Assembly (NCBI RefSeq): GCF_001556865.1
Contig: NZ_LSJY01000127.1
Location: 1 to 39,013, forward strand
DNA length: 39,013 bases
DNA from: Sphingobium sp. CCH11-B1
GTDB taxonomy: Bacteria; Pseudomonadota; Alphaproteobacteria; Sphingomonadales; Sphingomonadaceae
Reading direction: 5' to 3'
Shown here one piece after another: positions 30,775 through 37,159 of the stretch; position 1 is the stretch's first letter, and each line of letters opens with the position of its first letter. Under the pieces are notes generated by a model, which was not told where the DNA came from, did no database searches, and saw only the letters and a list, made by a program, of their open reading frames with translations. The translations under genes were made by a program, and so were the position numbers.

Positions 30775-32135
30775 GCCGGCAGTCCGTTCCGCGCGGTCAG
30801 GGCAGCGGCGAGCTGTTCCCGCGCCGCCGCCTTGCGCCGGCGCGTGAGATAGGTGTCGAGGCCGATCTGCAGCGCCAGCATCATGAAGATGAAGGGCTGA
30901 TAGGCGATGCCGACGAACAGCGATCCGATCATATAGACGACATGCCCTTGCTGGAGCGCCAGGGCGTAGGGCGCGATCCAGGCTTCGTCCGGCTTGTCCG
31001 ACCGCCGCCAGGCGCGGCGGATCATTTCGGTGCGGATGAAGCAGATGCCGTGGATCAGCGCCCAGATGAAGAAGCCGAAATAGCCCTGTTCCCCCAGCAT
31101 TTCGAAATAGGCGCTGTGATAGGCGCGACCCCGGTCGGTGACGATGCGCCGCTCGATCCGCGCGCCGCCCGAATCGACGATGGTTTCCTGCGTGAAATAG
31201 CTGAAGCTGTTCTGGAGATAATTGTCGAAGCCGCCACCGCCCGGGTGCGTTTTCACATAGTCGAGCGTCCACATCCACACCGCGACGCGAGTGGAGGCGC
31301 TTTCGTCGCCCTGATGGTTTTCGATCGTCTGCATCCGCTGCGTAAAGCTGGCGGGCAGGAAGGGGACAGACACGAGCGCGCCCAGCAGAAGGAGCGGCCC
31401 ATAGACGAACTTGCGCTTCGACCGCAGCAGCATCATGCCCGCCAGGATGACGAGGCAGACGAGGCCGGTGCGCGCTTCGGTGCCGATGGGCATCAGCATG
31501 CAGGCGAAACAGAGGCACCAGGCAAAGCCCTTCACGCGCCAGTCGGGCGGGAAGATGGTGCCATGCTTCGTCAGCCACAGGATCAGCGGAATCAGCGAGA
31601 TCGCGACGCAGGAAATGATGCTGCCTTCGTACAGGCCGCTGTTATTTTCCACCATCAGGTTGAGCACGCCGTAACCGCCGCCCGACAGCGCCGTCTTCAT
31701 GCCGCCATTGATGATGATGGTGCTGGCGCACAGGATCATGAAGAGGGTGAGCGCCTCGATCCGCAGGCGGGTGCGCAGCACCAGCGGCAGGAAGATGCCC
31801 GCGATGATCGCTTTCCACACCCAGTTCCATTTGGTGAGCGCCTCGACCGGGAAATCGGCGTGGAGCGTCGTGTAGCCGCACCAGGCGACAAGCACGAGCA
31901 TCAGGCCCTGACGGACAGAGAATCGGCAGTCCTTCTTGTCGTCCACCAGCAGCCACGACCCCACCATCAGTGCGAAGGCAATGGCCGAGATCGGGATGGA
32001 ATTGAGCAGGACATAGGACAGCCGCTGCGGCGAGACGATGTCGATATAGGCGTAGAGCGCGACCAGCAGGAACGGCCGGCGCAGCCCCATGAGGCCGAAC
32101 AGCCCGAGGAAGGCGAGGAAGAAGAGGTCACGCAT
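30771..32135 (-). CDS. Putative O-glycosylation ligase, exosortase A-associated
   Basis: A 454-residue polytopic protein (about 11-12 helices) of the Wzy/O-antigen-ligase superfamily, exosortase-A-linked branch (TIGR03097/DUF5935 type). Supporting blocks are SPQRLSYVLLNSIP near the start, NNSGLYEG and TEARTGLVCL in the middle, and HSAYFEMLGEQGYFGFFIW, the conserved His-containing loop of ligases. It would transfer lipid-linked glycan to surface protein or polymer. GGAGGAGAA precedes the start. It overlaps the small gene upstream by eight bases and the gene downstream by four. Confidence 0.9.
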   Translation of the reverse strand: MRDLFFLAFLGLFGLMGLRRPFLLVALYAYIDIVSPQRLSYVLLNSIPISAIAFALMVGSWLLVDDKKDCRFSVRQGLMLVLVAWCGYTTLHADFPVEALTKWNWVWKAIIAGIFLPLVLRTRLRIEALTLFMILCASTIIINGGMKTALSGGGYGVLNLMVENNSGLYEGSIISCVAISLIPLILWLTKHGTIFPPDWRVKGFAWCLCFACMLMPIGTEARTGLVCLVILAGMMLLRSKRKFVYGPLLLLGALVSVPFLPASFTQRMQTIENHQGDESASTRVAVWMWTLDYVKTHPGGGGFDNYLQNSFSYFTQETIVDSGGARIERRIVTDRGRAYHSAYFEMLGEQGYFGFFIWALIHGICFIRTEMIRRAWRRSDKPDEAWIAPYALALQQGHVVYMIGSLFVGIAYQPFIFMMLALQIGLDTYLTRRRKAAAREQLAAALTARNGLPA

Positions 32136-32268
32136 CGGCGTTCTCCTCCGGCTTCGACTGCGATTCGCCGGGCGCTGGATCGCGGTCCAGGTCGGCACGC
32201 GGCAGCAATTTCCACGCGGCGATCAGGATGACGCCATGGCTGATGAGGAGGGAAAGGGCGTCGATCAT
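32128..32268 (-). CDS. Small membrane peptide (46 aa) upstream of O-ligase
   Basis: The 46-residue ORF starts MIDALSLLISHGVILIAAWKLLP, one membrane helix, and continues with a charged tail ending SKPEENADA. Its stop lies eight bases inside the O-ligase gene, so translation would be coupled, and its last codons carry the ligase RBS. No Shine-Dalgarno sequence precedes its own ATG. Instead an 11-codon ORF (32300-32265), with AGGAGG before it, ends at an ATGA overlap with this start. The arrangement suggests a coupled leader, small protein and ligase. Confidence 0.55.
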   Translation of the reverse strand: MIDALSLLISHGVILIAAWKLLPRADLDRDPAPGESQSKPEENADA

Positions 32269-32359
32269 CGGGTGGAGGGGAATCCGCTGTGCACGGTCAT
32301 CCTCCTAACCGGACAGAGTTTATGGGCCGTTAAACCTTTTCCGGCAGACAAAGCGGGCC

Positions 32360-33586
32360 ATGACTCGCATTCTCCACGTGCTGGACCACAGCCTGCCGCT
32401 GCACAGCGGCTACACCTTCCGGACCCGGGCGATCCTGCGCGCGCAGATGGCCCAGGGATGGGACGTGCGCGGCATCACCGGCTATCGCCACGTTGCGAAC
32501 GGCCCGCTGGAGGAGGTGGTGGACGGCATCCGTTTCCACCGCACGCCCGGTCGGTCGGCGGAAGGCAATGCCCTGATTCGCGAATGGCGAGATATTTCCG
32601 CCCATGCCGACGCGATCGACGCGCTGGTGCGCCAATGGCGGCCAGACGTCATCCACGCCCACTCGCCGGTCCTGAACGCGATGGCCGCGCAAAAGGTGGC
32701 GAAGCGGCACGGCCTGCCGATGATCTACGAAATCCGCGCCTTCTGGGAGGATGCAGCGGTCGGCAACGGGACAGGGACGGAAGGAAGCCCGCGCTATTGG
32801 CTGACGCGCCAGCTGGAAACCCATGCGGTGCGCCAGGCCGATGCGGTGGCCGTCATTTGCGACGGGCTGCGCAGCGACCTGATCGCGCGCGGCATCGATC
32901 CGGCCAAGATCATCGTGTCGCCCAACGGCGTCGATCTCGACCAGTTCGGCGATCCCGTGCCGCGCGACCCTGCGCTGACGGCGAAGCTGGGGCTGGAGGG
33001 CGCCGATGTCGTCGGCTTCATCGGCAGCTTCTATGATTATGAAGGGCTGGACGACCTGATCGCCGCCCTGCCGCGACTCGTACGGGCACGGCCGCGCGCG
33101 AAGCTGCTGCTGGTGGGCGGCGGCCCCATGGAGCAGGCCCTGCGCGATCAGGCGATGGCTTCGCCTTTTGCCGATCATATCGTCTTCGTCGGCCGGGTGC
33201 CGCACGACCAGGTCGAACATTATTATGCGCAGGTCGACGTGCTGGCCTATCCGCGCAAGGCGATGCGACTCACGGAGCTGGTGACACCGCTCAAACCGCT
33301 GGAGGCGATGGCGCAGGGGCGGCTGGTGGCTGCATCCGCCGTGGGCGGGCATCGCGAGCTGATCGAGGAGGGGGTGACCGGCGCCTTGTTCGCGCCGGAC
33401 GATCCCAAGGCGCTCGCCGCGGCGCTGGCCGGGCTGTTCGCCGACCGGGCGATATGGGACGAACGCCGCGCGGTGGCCCGGCGCTTCGTCGAGCGCGAGC
33501 GTAACTGGTCGTCAAACATTCTGCGTTACGAACCCGTTTACCAGCGTCTGCTGGCCCGCGGATCGGCCGCGCGGCGGGCGGCCTGA
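32360..33586 (+). CDS. Glycosyltransferase family 4, exosortase A-associated (TIGR04063 type)
   Basis: A 408-residue GT-B glycosyltransferase. The N-terminus MTRILHVLDHSLPLHSGYTFRT is the hallmark of the PEP-CTERM/exosortase A-associated group. The C-terminal donor domain has VGFIGSFYDYEGLDDLI and TPLKPLEAMAQGRLV. It should add a sugar in assembly of the glycan tied to the exosortase system. It is divergent from the O-ligase operon and shares its short promoter region. No exosortase or PEP-CTERM protein is in the window. Confidence 0.92.
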   Translation: MTRILHVLDHSLPLHSGYTFRTRAILRAQMAQGWDVRGITGYRHVANGPLEEVVDGIRFHRTPGRSAEGNALIREWRDISAHADAIDALVRQWRPDVIHAHSPVLNAMAAQKVAKRHGLPMIYEIRAFWEDAAVGNGTGTEGSPRYWLTRQLETHAVRQADAVAVICDGLRSDLIARGIDPAKIIVSPNGVDLDQFGDPVPRDPALTAKLGLEGADVVGFIGSFYDYEGLDDLIAALPRLVRARPRAKLLLVGGGPMEQALRDQAMASPFADHIVFVGRVPHDQVEHYYAQVDVLAYPRKAMRLTELVTPLKPLEAMAQGRLVAASAVGGHRELIEEGVTGALFAPDDPKALAAALAGLFADRAIWDERRAVARRFVERERNWSSNILRYEPVYQRLLARGSAARRAA

Positions 33587-33603
33587 AGGGGTGATCGACG
33601 GAC

Positions 33604-34545
33604 ATGAACGGGTTGGACCGGGGCAGGAAGACAGCGGAGCGTCGGCGCGGCCGTGTCGCCGCCTTCGCCGCGCTCGCCACGGCGCTCGCCATGCTGTGGA
33701 TGCCGGTCGGCCTCATCGAAACGGTGGTGGCGTCGAGCGGGGTCAGCGAAGCGGTGCCGGCTGCGGCGCCGCCGCTGGGGATGACGGCGCGGCTGACGCT
33801 GGCGGCCTTTGTCGGCCTGATGGCGGCCGGGGTGACGGAATGGATGGCGCGCGCGCCCGTCGGCGCAGCGCATGAGGAAGAGGAAGAAGCGCGCGTTCAC
33901 CGCGCCAAGGGAGCAAAGACGATGGGTTTCGCATTTTCCAAGCTGACCGCCCTGGCGCGGGGGCGCGCCGCGCCTGTCGCCAATCATGACGCGCCGTCGC
34001 TGCGCCGGGCCGACGCGCATCCGGACGCGCCGCCACGCCCGCCGATCTTTGCCAGCCGCGATTTTGACGGGCTGGAGATTTTCGCCCGGCCGGACAGCGC
34101 TCGCGCGTCGGGCTCGACGGTTCGCGATGGTGCTGCCGAAGCGGCCGACCAGCCTGCCGCCGGCCCCGCCTTCCTGCGCCCCATCCCCGCCTTTGCTGCG
34201 CCTGCCGCACCGGGCGTGGAAGAAGCCGACATGGTCCCCGAACCGATCCTGGACGAGGCGCAGCCATGGATGCCGCACGAGTCCGCGCCTGCGGACGCGC
34301 CGCTCCCTCCACTGCCCTTGCGGATGCCGACCCATGATCTGTCGGTCCGGGAATTGACCGAGCGGCTGGAGCGGGGCCTTGCCCAGCGATCCCGCCCCCT
34401 GGCTCCGTCGGCGCGCGAAAGCGGCGTGATCGCGGACATGCCCCCGGCCCGCCGGGTGCCGGTGCGCGACCGGGTCGCGCCCGACACCGACGAAGCGCTG
34501 CGGGCCGCGCTGGGCGCGCTGCGCTCGATGGCCGGTCGCCGCTGA
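33604..34545 (+). CDS. Membrane protein with long disordered tail (unknown)
   Basis: A 313-residue protein. Two hydrophobic segments (about 17-40 and 61-82) lie near the N-terminus. The remainder is Ala/Pro/Arg-rich and predicted disordered, with an acidic run EEEEE near 90 and a final RAALGALRSMAGRR. No catalytic motif is visible. It starts 18 bases after the glycosyltransferase gene and may be co-transcribed, so a role in envelope biology is possible. Confidence 0.75.
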   Translation: MNGLDRGRKTAERRRGRVAAFAALATALAMLWMPVGLIETVVASSGVSEAVPAAAPPLGMTARLTLAAFVGLMAAGVTEWMARAPVGAAHEEEEEARVHRAKGAKTMGFAFSKLTALARGRAAPVANHDAPSLRRADAHPDAPPRPPIFASRDFDGLEIFARPDSARASGSTVRDGAAEAADQPAAGPAFLRPIPAFAAPAAPGVEEADMVPEPILDEAQPWMPHESAPADAPLPPLPLRMPTHDLSVRELTERLERGLAQRSRPLAPSARESGVIADMPPARRVPVRDRVAPDTDEALRAALGALRSMAGRR

Positions 34546-34549
34546 TCCT

Positions 34550-34873
34550 TCACCAGTCCTGAATGGTAAGGGCTGACAGGTCCAGCGTGACGCCTTGCGC
34601 GTCCGGCTGACTTCGGTCGACGCTTATGTCCGCGACGAAATGGCCGGACAGGCTCCATTCCGCCTCGCCGATATCCTGCGCGAAGGCAGCGGCGCGGCCG
34701 TCGAACAGCGCGCTGGCCCAGGGGCGGCTCGACGCCTGTTCGACCGTGGCCGGGCCAGCCGCTCGCGCGATCAGCTGATCGAGCAGGCGCGGCAACGGGT
34801 CGGCCCGCTCTTTTCCTATTCCTTTGTTTCGGATGATTTTTGTCGCCGCAAAGGCATGAACGGCGCTTGTCAT
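34550..34873 (-). CDS. Conserved hypothetical protein
   Basis: A 107-residue soluble protein. The middle (ASSRPWASALFDGRAAAFAQ) and the C-terminal half (AEWSLSGHFVADISVD, ending LTIQDW) look structured. I recognise no family. Its start overlaps the stop of the small upstream gene (34870-35052) as ATGA, so the two are translated together. They are divergent from the S24 repressor gene. Confidence 0.68.
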   Translation of the reverse strand: MTSAVHAFAATKIIRNKGIGKERADPLPRLLDQLIARAAGPATVEQASSRPWASALFDGRAAAFAQDIGEAEWSLSGHFVADISVDRSQPDAQGVTLDLSALTIQDW

Positions 34874-35052
34874 TGGCCCATGCTCCTGCGATATGTGTTC
34901 ATGAAATGTTCTATACGTCTTTTCACGCGGTCACCCGGCTGACGGCCCAGGCGCAGGTCAAAGACCAGGCGTGGGTCGCGCGCGCATTCGCGGCCGAAAC
35001 GCGTGGGTGGCATGCGGAACTCCCGCAAGAATCGCTCGATGGCGGTCAGCAT
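34870..35052 (-). CDS. Small HTH-like protein (60 aa)
   Basis: A 60-residue basic protein, MLTAIERFLREFRMPPTRFG at the start. The central TRFGRECARDPRLVFDLRLGRQP has the look of a short lambda-repressor-type helix-turn-helix. AAGGAGAAGG precedes the start by 7-10 bases. It is the first gene of a two-gene set divergent from the S24 regulator and overlaps the next gene by four bases. The DNA-binding reading is an inference. Confidence 0.65.
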   Translation of the reverse strand: MLTAIERFLREFRMPPTRFGRECARDPRLVFDLRLGRQPGDRVKRRIEHFMNTYRRSMGQ

Positions 35053-35097
35053 ATGCGCCCTTCTCCTTCGACTGGCCGACTCGCCCGATGCGAATCG

Positions 35098-35150
35098 ATA
35101 GGGTTATTCCTATCTCGATGCCTATTTCCTACTTGTCTAGGAAAATTCCT
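35098..35150. promoter_or_regulatory. Operator-like array between S24 regulator and divergent small genes
   Basis: Three copies of TTCCT(A/G) occur at 35107, 35126 and 35146, spaced 19 and 20 bases. The outer two belong to palindromes: ATAGG-6-CCTAT (35098-35113) and AGGAA-2-TTCCT (35139-35150). The array fills the 115-base divergent promoter region. The spacing near two helical turns suggests cooperative repressor binding, most simply by the adjacent S24 protein. Confidence 0.5.
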
Positions 35151-35167
35151 GCCATTATGGATATGTC

Positions 35168-35836
35168 ATGGATGAATCGCAGCATGCGCGTGTCGCGCTC
35201 GACCGGCTGATTGCCGAACGGGGTGAGAATTACGCTGATCTTTCCCGGCTGATCGGGCGCAACGCCGCCTATATCCAGCAGTTCATCAAGCGCGGGACGC
35301 CGCGCAAGCTGGACGAGGCGGATCGGCGCGTACTGGCGCGCTATTTCGGCGTACCCGAAACGATGCTGGGTGGCGTGGATGAAACCGCGGCGCAGCCCAC
35401 GCGCACGCGCGGCTTGCCGGCGGTGGTGGCGGTCCCGCGGCTGGCGCTGGGTGCGTCGGCGGGTGTCGGATCGCTGGACGATGACGAGCGGGCAGCGGGC
35501 GTGATGGCGTTCGACGCGCGCTGGTTGCGCTACCTGGGGGTGCGGCCGCAGCGCGTGTCGATCATCCGCGTGGACGGCGAGTCGATGGCGCCGACGCTGA
35601 ACGATGGCGACGACATCATGGTCGATCATGACGATGCGGCGGAGCGGCTGCGCGACGGCGTCTATGTGCTGCGCCTGGACGGCGTGCTGATGGTGAAGCG
35701 CGTCGCCCTCGGGCCATTGCGTGGGCAATTCAGCGTAGTGAGCGACAATGCCCATTATCCCGACTGGACGGATATCGATCCGGGCCTGGTCGACATCGTC
35801 GGACGCGTGGTCTGGACCGGGCGGCGCTTGAACTGA
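35168..35836 (+). CDS. S24/LexA-like transcriptional repressor
   Basis: A 222-residue regulator. The N-terminal helix-turn-helix is near 20-45 (YADLSRLIGRNAAYIQQFIKRG). The C-terminal S24 protease-like domain has the Ser139/Lys177 dyad (DGESMAP and LMVKRV). A possible self-cleavage Ala98-Gly99 lies in GASAGVGS. Family members are repressors relieved by RecA-stimulated autocleavage or used in phage and stress control. The gene is divergent from two small genes, with an operator-like array between. Confidence 0.87.
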   Translation: MDESQHARVALDRLIAERGENYADLSRLIGRNAAYIQQFIKRGTPRKLDEADRRVLARYFGVPETMLGGVDETAAQPTRTRGLPAVVAVPRLALGASAGVGSLDDDERAAGVMAFDARWLRYLGVRPQRVSIIRVDGESMAPTLNDGDDIMVDHDDAAERLRDGVYVLRLDGVLMVKRVALGPLRGQFSVVSDNAHYPDWTDIDPGLVDIVGRVVWTGRRLN

Positions 35837-35884
35837 TCGGCTTTCCTCTTCATCTGGAAGGGACGAGGCAGGAGTGCGCAGCGC

Positions 35885-36802
35885 GTGAACGATAATGGTG
35901 CGGTAATCGAGAAGGCGATCCAGTGGCGCGGCGCGCCCATGGCGCTGGCGACCGTGGTGTCGACCTGGGGGTCGGCGCCGCGCCCCCGGGGCAGCCACAT
36001 GATCGTGCACCAGGACGGCCGGTTCGAGGGCAGCATTTCGGGCGGCTGCGTCGAAACGGATGTGCTGCAACGCGCGGCGGAGGTGATCGCCGGCCGGCCT
36101 GCGCATGTCGAAACCTATGGCGTGGCAGATGGCGATGCGTGGCAGGTCGGACTGCCCTGCGGCGGCGAGATCGCGGTGATGGTGCAACCGGTCAGCGAGG
36201 CCGGCTTCCCGCCGGCGCTGTTCGAACGGATCGCGCAGCAAAGCGCGCGCGGCCGTGCCCTGACCCTGGCGACCGATCTTGGCGCGGGCGTCACGCGGGA
36301 ACATGCCGGCGAAGGGGATTTTCTGAACCGCTACGATCCGCCCCGCCGCCTGCTGATCGTGGGCGCGGTGCAGATCGCGCAAAGCCTGGCGCCGCTCGCC
36401 CAGGCGATCGGCGTGACCCCGGTGGTGATCGATCCGCGCGGCCGCTTCCTGACCGAGGAACGGTTTCCGGGCGTGGAACTGGACGATCGCTGGCCGGACG
36501 AGGCAGTGGCGGCCCGCTGTCCCGGCGAATCGACCGCGGTCGTGACGCTCAGCCATGACATCAAGATTGACGATCCCGCGCTGATGGCGGCGCTCCGCGC
36601 GCCCACCGGCTATGTCGCGGCGCTTGGATCGCGCAGGAGCCACGCCGCGCGGCTGGACCGTCTGGCGGCGCAGGGATTTTCCGCCGACGATCTTGCCCGG
36701 ATCGATGGCCCGGCAGGGATGGACATCGGAGCGATCGGCGCGGCCGAAATCGCCCTGTCCATCACGGCGGGCATGGTCGCCGGCTTCAACGCGCGGCGAT
36801 GA
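35885..36802 (+). CDS. XdhC/CoxI family protein
   Basis: A 305-residue protein. The XdhC signatures are present: SAPRPRGSHM, GSISGGCVE and GLPCGGE in the N-terminal part, with conserved cysteines (Cys55 and that in LPCGGE). A C-terminal Rossmann domain (LLIVGAVQIAQSLAPLA to LGSRRSHAARL) follows. XdhC proteins mature the molybdenum cofactor by sulfuration before insertion into xanthine-oxidase-type enzymes. No such enzyme gene is within the window. The start is GTG 35885, with AGGAG about ten bases before. Confidence 0.88.
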   Translation: MNDNGAVIEKAIQWRGAPMALATVVSTWGSAPRPRGSHMIVHQDGRFEGSISGGCVETDVLQRAAEVIAGRPAHVETYGVADGDAWQVGLPCGGEIAVMVQPVSEAGFPPALFERIAQQSARGRALTLATDLGAGVTREHAGEGDFLNRYDPPRRLLIVGAVQIAQSLAPLAQAIGVTPVVIDPRGRFLTEERFPGVELDDRWPDEAVAARCPGESTAVVTLSHDIKIDDPALMAALRAPTGYVAALGSRRSHAARLDRLAAQGFSADDLARIDGPAGMDIGAIGAAEIALSITAGMVAGFNARR

Positions 36803-36807
36803 AGGTC

Positions 36808-36839
36808 CGCCCTCCGCCGCAAGGGACGGGCGGAGGGCG
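36808..36839 (+). terminator. GC-rich hairpin after xdhC-like gene
   Basis: Perfect 11-bp arms (36808-36818 and 36829-36839; CGCCCTCCGCC type) with a ten-base loop begin six bases after the xdhC-like stop. No T-tract follows, so it may be a weak or Rho-assisted terminator. Confidence 0.45.
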
Positions 36840-36900
36840 TATCCTTCGAAGCTGTCGGGCACCCAAGGACCCTCGCCCCCTAGCAAGGCGACTGGAAACA

Positions 36901-36972
36901 GCAATACCCAATATTGAGATTTTCTAAATTTTTCAGTCGTAAAATTAGAATTTGTTGCAATATAATTACAAG
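36901..36972. other. AT-rich segment downstream of ybdD
   Basis: About 70 bases, mostly A/T in a GC-rich genome, lie between the xdhC-like hairpin and the 3' end of ybdD. They contain an imperfect hairpin, TTCTAA(A)TTTT with AAAATTAGAA (36922-36950). It could end the cstA-ybdD transcript or be a relic of transferred DNA. I see no gene in it. Confidence 0.5.
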
Positions 36973-36973
36973 A

Positions 36974-37159
36974 TCAGCAGCAGCGTCCGCTCCCCTTGCC
37001 GCCATAACGGGCTTGTTGCCGGTCGCGGAAAAACTGGGTCCGGTCCATCACTGGCTGTTCGGGATGGTGGGCCGTCATGTGGCGCACATAGGCATCATAA
37101 TCGGGCATGCCAACCATGGATCGCGCCGTCCGACGCAAAATATCAAGCCATTTCATCAT
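36974..37159 (-). CDS. ybdD: YbdD/YjiX family protein
   Basis: A 61-residue protein typical of the CstA-associated YbdD/YjiX family: RSMVGMPDYDAYVRHM, then HHPEQPVMDRTQFFRDRQQARYG, and a Gly-rich Cys-Cys end (GKGSGRCC). In enterobacteria it works with CstA/BtsT transporters in pyruvate uptake. The start overlaps the cstA stop as ATGA (37156-37159). Confidence 0.93.
   Translation of the reverse strand: MMKWLDILRRTARSMVGMPDYDAYVRHMTAHHPEQPVMDRTQFFRDRQQARYGGKGSGRCC

Noticed and set aside
30775..31578. N-terminal extension of the membrane-protein frame across the O-ligase gene
   Set aside because: It overlaps the O-ligase in another frame and is low-complexity. The ATGA start at 30774 explains the gene better.
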